From Actinomycetota bacterium (GTDB taxonomy: Bacteria; Acidobacteriota; Blastocatellia; Chloracidobacteriales; Chloracidobacteriaceae), in contig JAAFHI010000163.1 in assembly GCA_013298335.1 (NCBI GenBank), positions 1 to 7,088 on the forward strand: a DNA stretch of 7,088 bases. Reading direction: 5' to 3'. The position numbers and the translations under genes were made by a program. The notes under the pieces are model-generated. The model did no database searches and was not told where the DNA came from. It saw nothing but the letters and a program-made list of their open reading frames with translations. Positions 5,570-7,088 of the stretch are shown here, piece by piece. Within the stretch, counting starts at the first letter, position 1. Every line of letters begins with the position of its first letter.

Positions 5570-6885
5570 AATCTCCGCCATTTTCCAGCCAGATCCCGCC
5601 ATCCGGCTTCCAGCTTTCATTTCTGGATGTCGGTGTGGCCTCTGGAATCCTGCTGCTCGCGTGCTGGAGCCCGCTTCCGTTCGGGTCGGTCGAGGGATGG
5701 GCACGCGGCATTCTCCATTTTTGCGCCTTTTTGCTGCTGGCGGTCTGGTCGGTTCGACTGGTCCTGGACCGGCAGCCAATCCGGGTCCGGCTGAATCCCG
5801 GCGTGTACTTCCTGGGAGCGGTACTGGTCGTCGTCGGCATTCAATTGCTGCCGTTTGCCCCGGCTTCCATCCGAAGCATTGATCCGTTTCTGACCTACCT
5901 CGGGTTTCTGCACCTGCTCTCGCTGGGAGTAATTTATTTTCTGGTCATCAATACCGTGACCACCCGGGAACGCCTCCGGCTGGCGGTTTCTGCGCTGGCA
6001 CTGTGGGGCGGAGTCATTGCGCTGTACGCCGTGATTCAGCACTTCATGGGGCAGGGACAGTACGCCGCCCTCAGAAAACTCAGCGTGGCGGCGCCGTTCG
6101 GGACCTTCGTCAACCGAAACCACTTCGCCGGATTCGCGGAAATGATCGCGCCCATCGCGCTGGCGCTGGCGACGTTCCGGCGCTCAAAAGGTGACGACAC
6201 CCGGATTTTCTTCGCGATTGCCGGAATCCTGATTTTTCTGGCTCTGATTCTCTCCGGTTCGCGCGGCGGGTGGCTGGCGGCGGTGATTCTCGTCGTCTGT
6301 TTCGCTTCACTGGCCACGCGGGAGTGGAAACAGTCGCCCCAGATTACCGCCGGAGGACTGCTCCTGATTCCGGTGATGGTCGGGATGGGGGTCTGGTGGA
6401 TGGGTGTCGAGCCCCTGGCGGCCCGTTTGAATGCCAACGATCAGGACACGGCCCAGTTGAAGGAAATCGGGCGGTTTGCCATCTGGAAAAACACGATGAG
6501 CCTGGTCCGGGAGCGTCCGGTGCTCGGGACCGGACTGGGGACCTACGAGATCGCCTATCCGCGCTGGGACCGCTCCGACGGACGGTTTCGCGTCGAGCAG
6601 GCGCACAATGATTACCTGCAAAGCCTTGCGGAACTTGGAGTCGTGGGCGGCGCGATCGTGCTCGGATTTCTGGGGTGGCTGTTTTACCGGATGTGGAAAG
6701 GATTCCACGACCGGACCACCCCTTCCCAGGTGCGCTGGATCCGCATCGGCTGTCTGAGCGGGTGCGTGGGGCTCCTGGTCCACAGTTTCGTGGATTTCAA
6801 CCTTCAGATCCCTTCCAACGCGCTCTACTTCGTTTTACTGGTCGGGTTCGCCACCACGGAAATCGATTCGGCACATGAAGAATAG
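5566..6885 (+). CDS. O-antigen ligase / Wzy-type polymerase family membrane protein
   Basis: A 439-residue multi-pass inner-membrane protein of the Wzy_C superfamily, with roughly ten or more hydrophobic segments. These enzymes move or polymerise undecaprenyl-diphosphate-linked glycans at the periplasmic face. Visible motifs are GTFVNRNHFAGF (179-190), LSGSRGGWLA (229-238) with Arg233, RPVLGTGLGTYEIAYP (317-332), AHNDYLQSLAELGVVG (346-361) and HSFVDFNLQIPSNA (406-419). His347-Asn348 followed by nine residues, then Gly358 and Gly361, fits the H[NSQ]-x9-G-x-x-[GTY] motif described for WaaL ligases, with His347 in the large periplasmic loop. Sequence alone cannot separate lipid A ligase, Wzy polymerase and protein O-glycosyltransferase roles. 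The ATG at 5566 overlaps the TPR gene's TGA by four bases. No glycosyltransferase or flippase lies in the window. Confidence 0.92.
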   Translation: MKSPPFSSQIPPSGFQLSFLDVGVASGILLLACWSPLPFGSVEGWARGILHFCAFLLLAVWSVRLVLDRQPIRVRLNPGVYFLGAVLVVVGIQLLPFAPASIRSIDPFLTYLGFLHLLSLGVIYFLVINTVTTRERLRLAVSALALWGGVIALYAVIQHFMGQGQYAALRKLSVAAPFGTFVNRNHFAGFAEMIAPIALALATFRRSKGDDTRIFFAIAGILIFLALILSGSRGGWLAAVILVVCFASLATREWKQSPQITAGGLLLIPVMVGMGVWWMGVEPLAARLNANDQDTAQLKEIGRFAIWKNTMSLVRERPVLGTGLGTYEIAYPRWDRSDGRFRVEQAHNDYLQSLAELGVVGGAIVLGFLGWLFYRMWKGFHDRTTPSQVRWIRIGCLSGCVGLLVHSFVDFNLQIPSNALYFVLLVGFATTEIDSAHEE

Positions 6886-6888
6886 GAT

Positions 6889-6902
6889 CGCGCGCGCGTA
6901 CG
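6889..6902. other. Alternating C/G tract in the convergent intergenic gap
   Basis: Fourteen bases, CGCGCGCGCGTACG, alternate pyrimidine and purine immediately after the ligase stop codon. The flanking ATCG (6887-6890) and CGAT (6901-6904) make an imperfect inverted repeat around it. Such tracts can adopt Z-form or cruciform structure under negative supercoiling. The gap 6886-6974 otherwise shows no intrinsic terminator with a T run on either strand. Confidence 0.4.
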
Positions 6903-6974
6903 ATGAACGGTTCTTCAAAGTTTCGTGAATCGAATCCGTCGGGCTGAAGCGCGTCGGGGTACGCAAATCAGAAA

Positions 6975-7088
6975 TCACCCCTGAACCGCGTCGCGGCGGA
7001 TGAACAGCCCCTCACGAATGAGTTCAACCACCATTTCGAGCGATTCGAGATCGTCTTCGAGTCGGCGCAGGCATTCGCCGAGCGTCCG
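6975..7088 (-). CDS. C-terminal end of an unidentified coiled-coil protein (partial)
   Basis: The - strand is open from the window edge to a TGA at 6975-6977, giving the last 37 residues of a protein whose start lies outside. The fragment begins RTLGECLRRLEDDLESLEMV and ends IREGLFIRRDAVQG. Hydrophobic residues fall in a clean 3-4 heptad pattern at fragment positions 3, 7, 10, 14, 17, 21, 24 and 28 (five Leu, Val, Ile, Leu), with Glu, Asp and Arg between. This is characteristic of an amphipathic coiled coil and argues against a chance frame. It would be transcribed towards the ligase gene, with an 89-bp gap. I do not recognise the family. Confidence 0.55.
   Translation of the reverse strand, partial: RTLGECLRRLEDDLESLEMVVELIREGLFIRRDAVQG

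Noticed and set aside
2689..6885. Exosortase / PEP-CTERM sorting system
   Set aside because: The membrane protein carries Wzy_C ligase motifs and not exosortase motifs, and no PEP-CTERM tail is seen. Only the type of neighbourhood is similar.

Overview
The window is high-GC chromosomal DNA with densely packed genes, four of the five complete ones in pairs joined by 1 to 13 bases. It carries a membrane O-antigen-ligase-like enzyme and two secreted proteins with Sec signal peptides. This suggests a Gram-negative-type, probably environmental bacterium. The mix of RtcA, a secreted MIDAS-type von Willebrand A protein, a FecR-domain protein and a TPR/ligase pair is reminiscent of Acidobacteriota, Planctomycetota or related candidate phyla. 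No rRNA or phylogenetic marker is present, so this placement is a guess.

Layout, left to right. Bases 1-112 are sixteen perfect copies of the 7-mer TGATCCC, which may continue beyond the window. rtcA (RNA 3'-terminal phosphate cyclase, 175-1197) follows and runs 13 bp ahead of a nucleotidyltransferase-fold protein (1211-2344), so the two look co-transcribed. Next is a 344-bp gene-free region. It holds an 8-bp tandem array on the + strand (AGTCTGGG, 2346-2394) and a diverged 10-unit 8-bp array on the - strand (2447-2525). Together they form two inward-facing arrays, followed by a candidate promoter and a perfect 14-bp palindrome.

The right half (2689-6885) looks like one cell-envelope transcription unit: a secreted VWA protein with a complete MIDAS, a secreted FecR-domain protein, a membrane-anchored TPR protein with a C-terminal sugar-binding-like beta-sandwich, and a Wzy/WaaL-type polymerase or ligase. 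The last three are joined by TAATG and ATGA stop/start overlaps, so translation is probably coupled. My reading is that the ligase transfers or polymerises an undecaprenyl-linked glycan at the outer face of the inner membrane. The TPR/beta-sandwich protein would be its periplasmic partner, and the FecR and VWA proteins would be secreted accessory or scaffold factors. The window ends with the C-terminal 37 residues of an unidentified coiled-coil protein on the - strand, convergent with the ligase gene.

The most noteworthy items are the facing octamer arrays, the rtcA-nucleotidyltransferase pair lying between two unrelated short-repeat arrays, and the four-gene VWA/FecR/TPR/ligase unit. None has a function that can be read from sequence alone.
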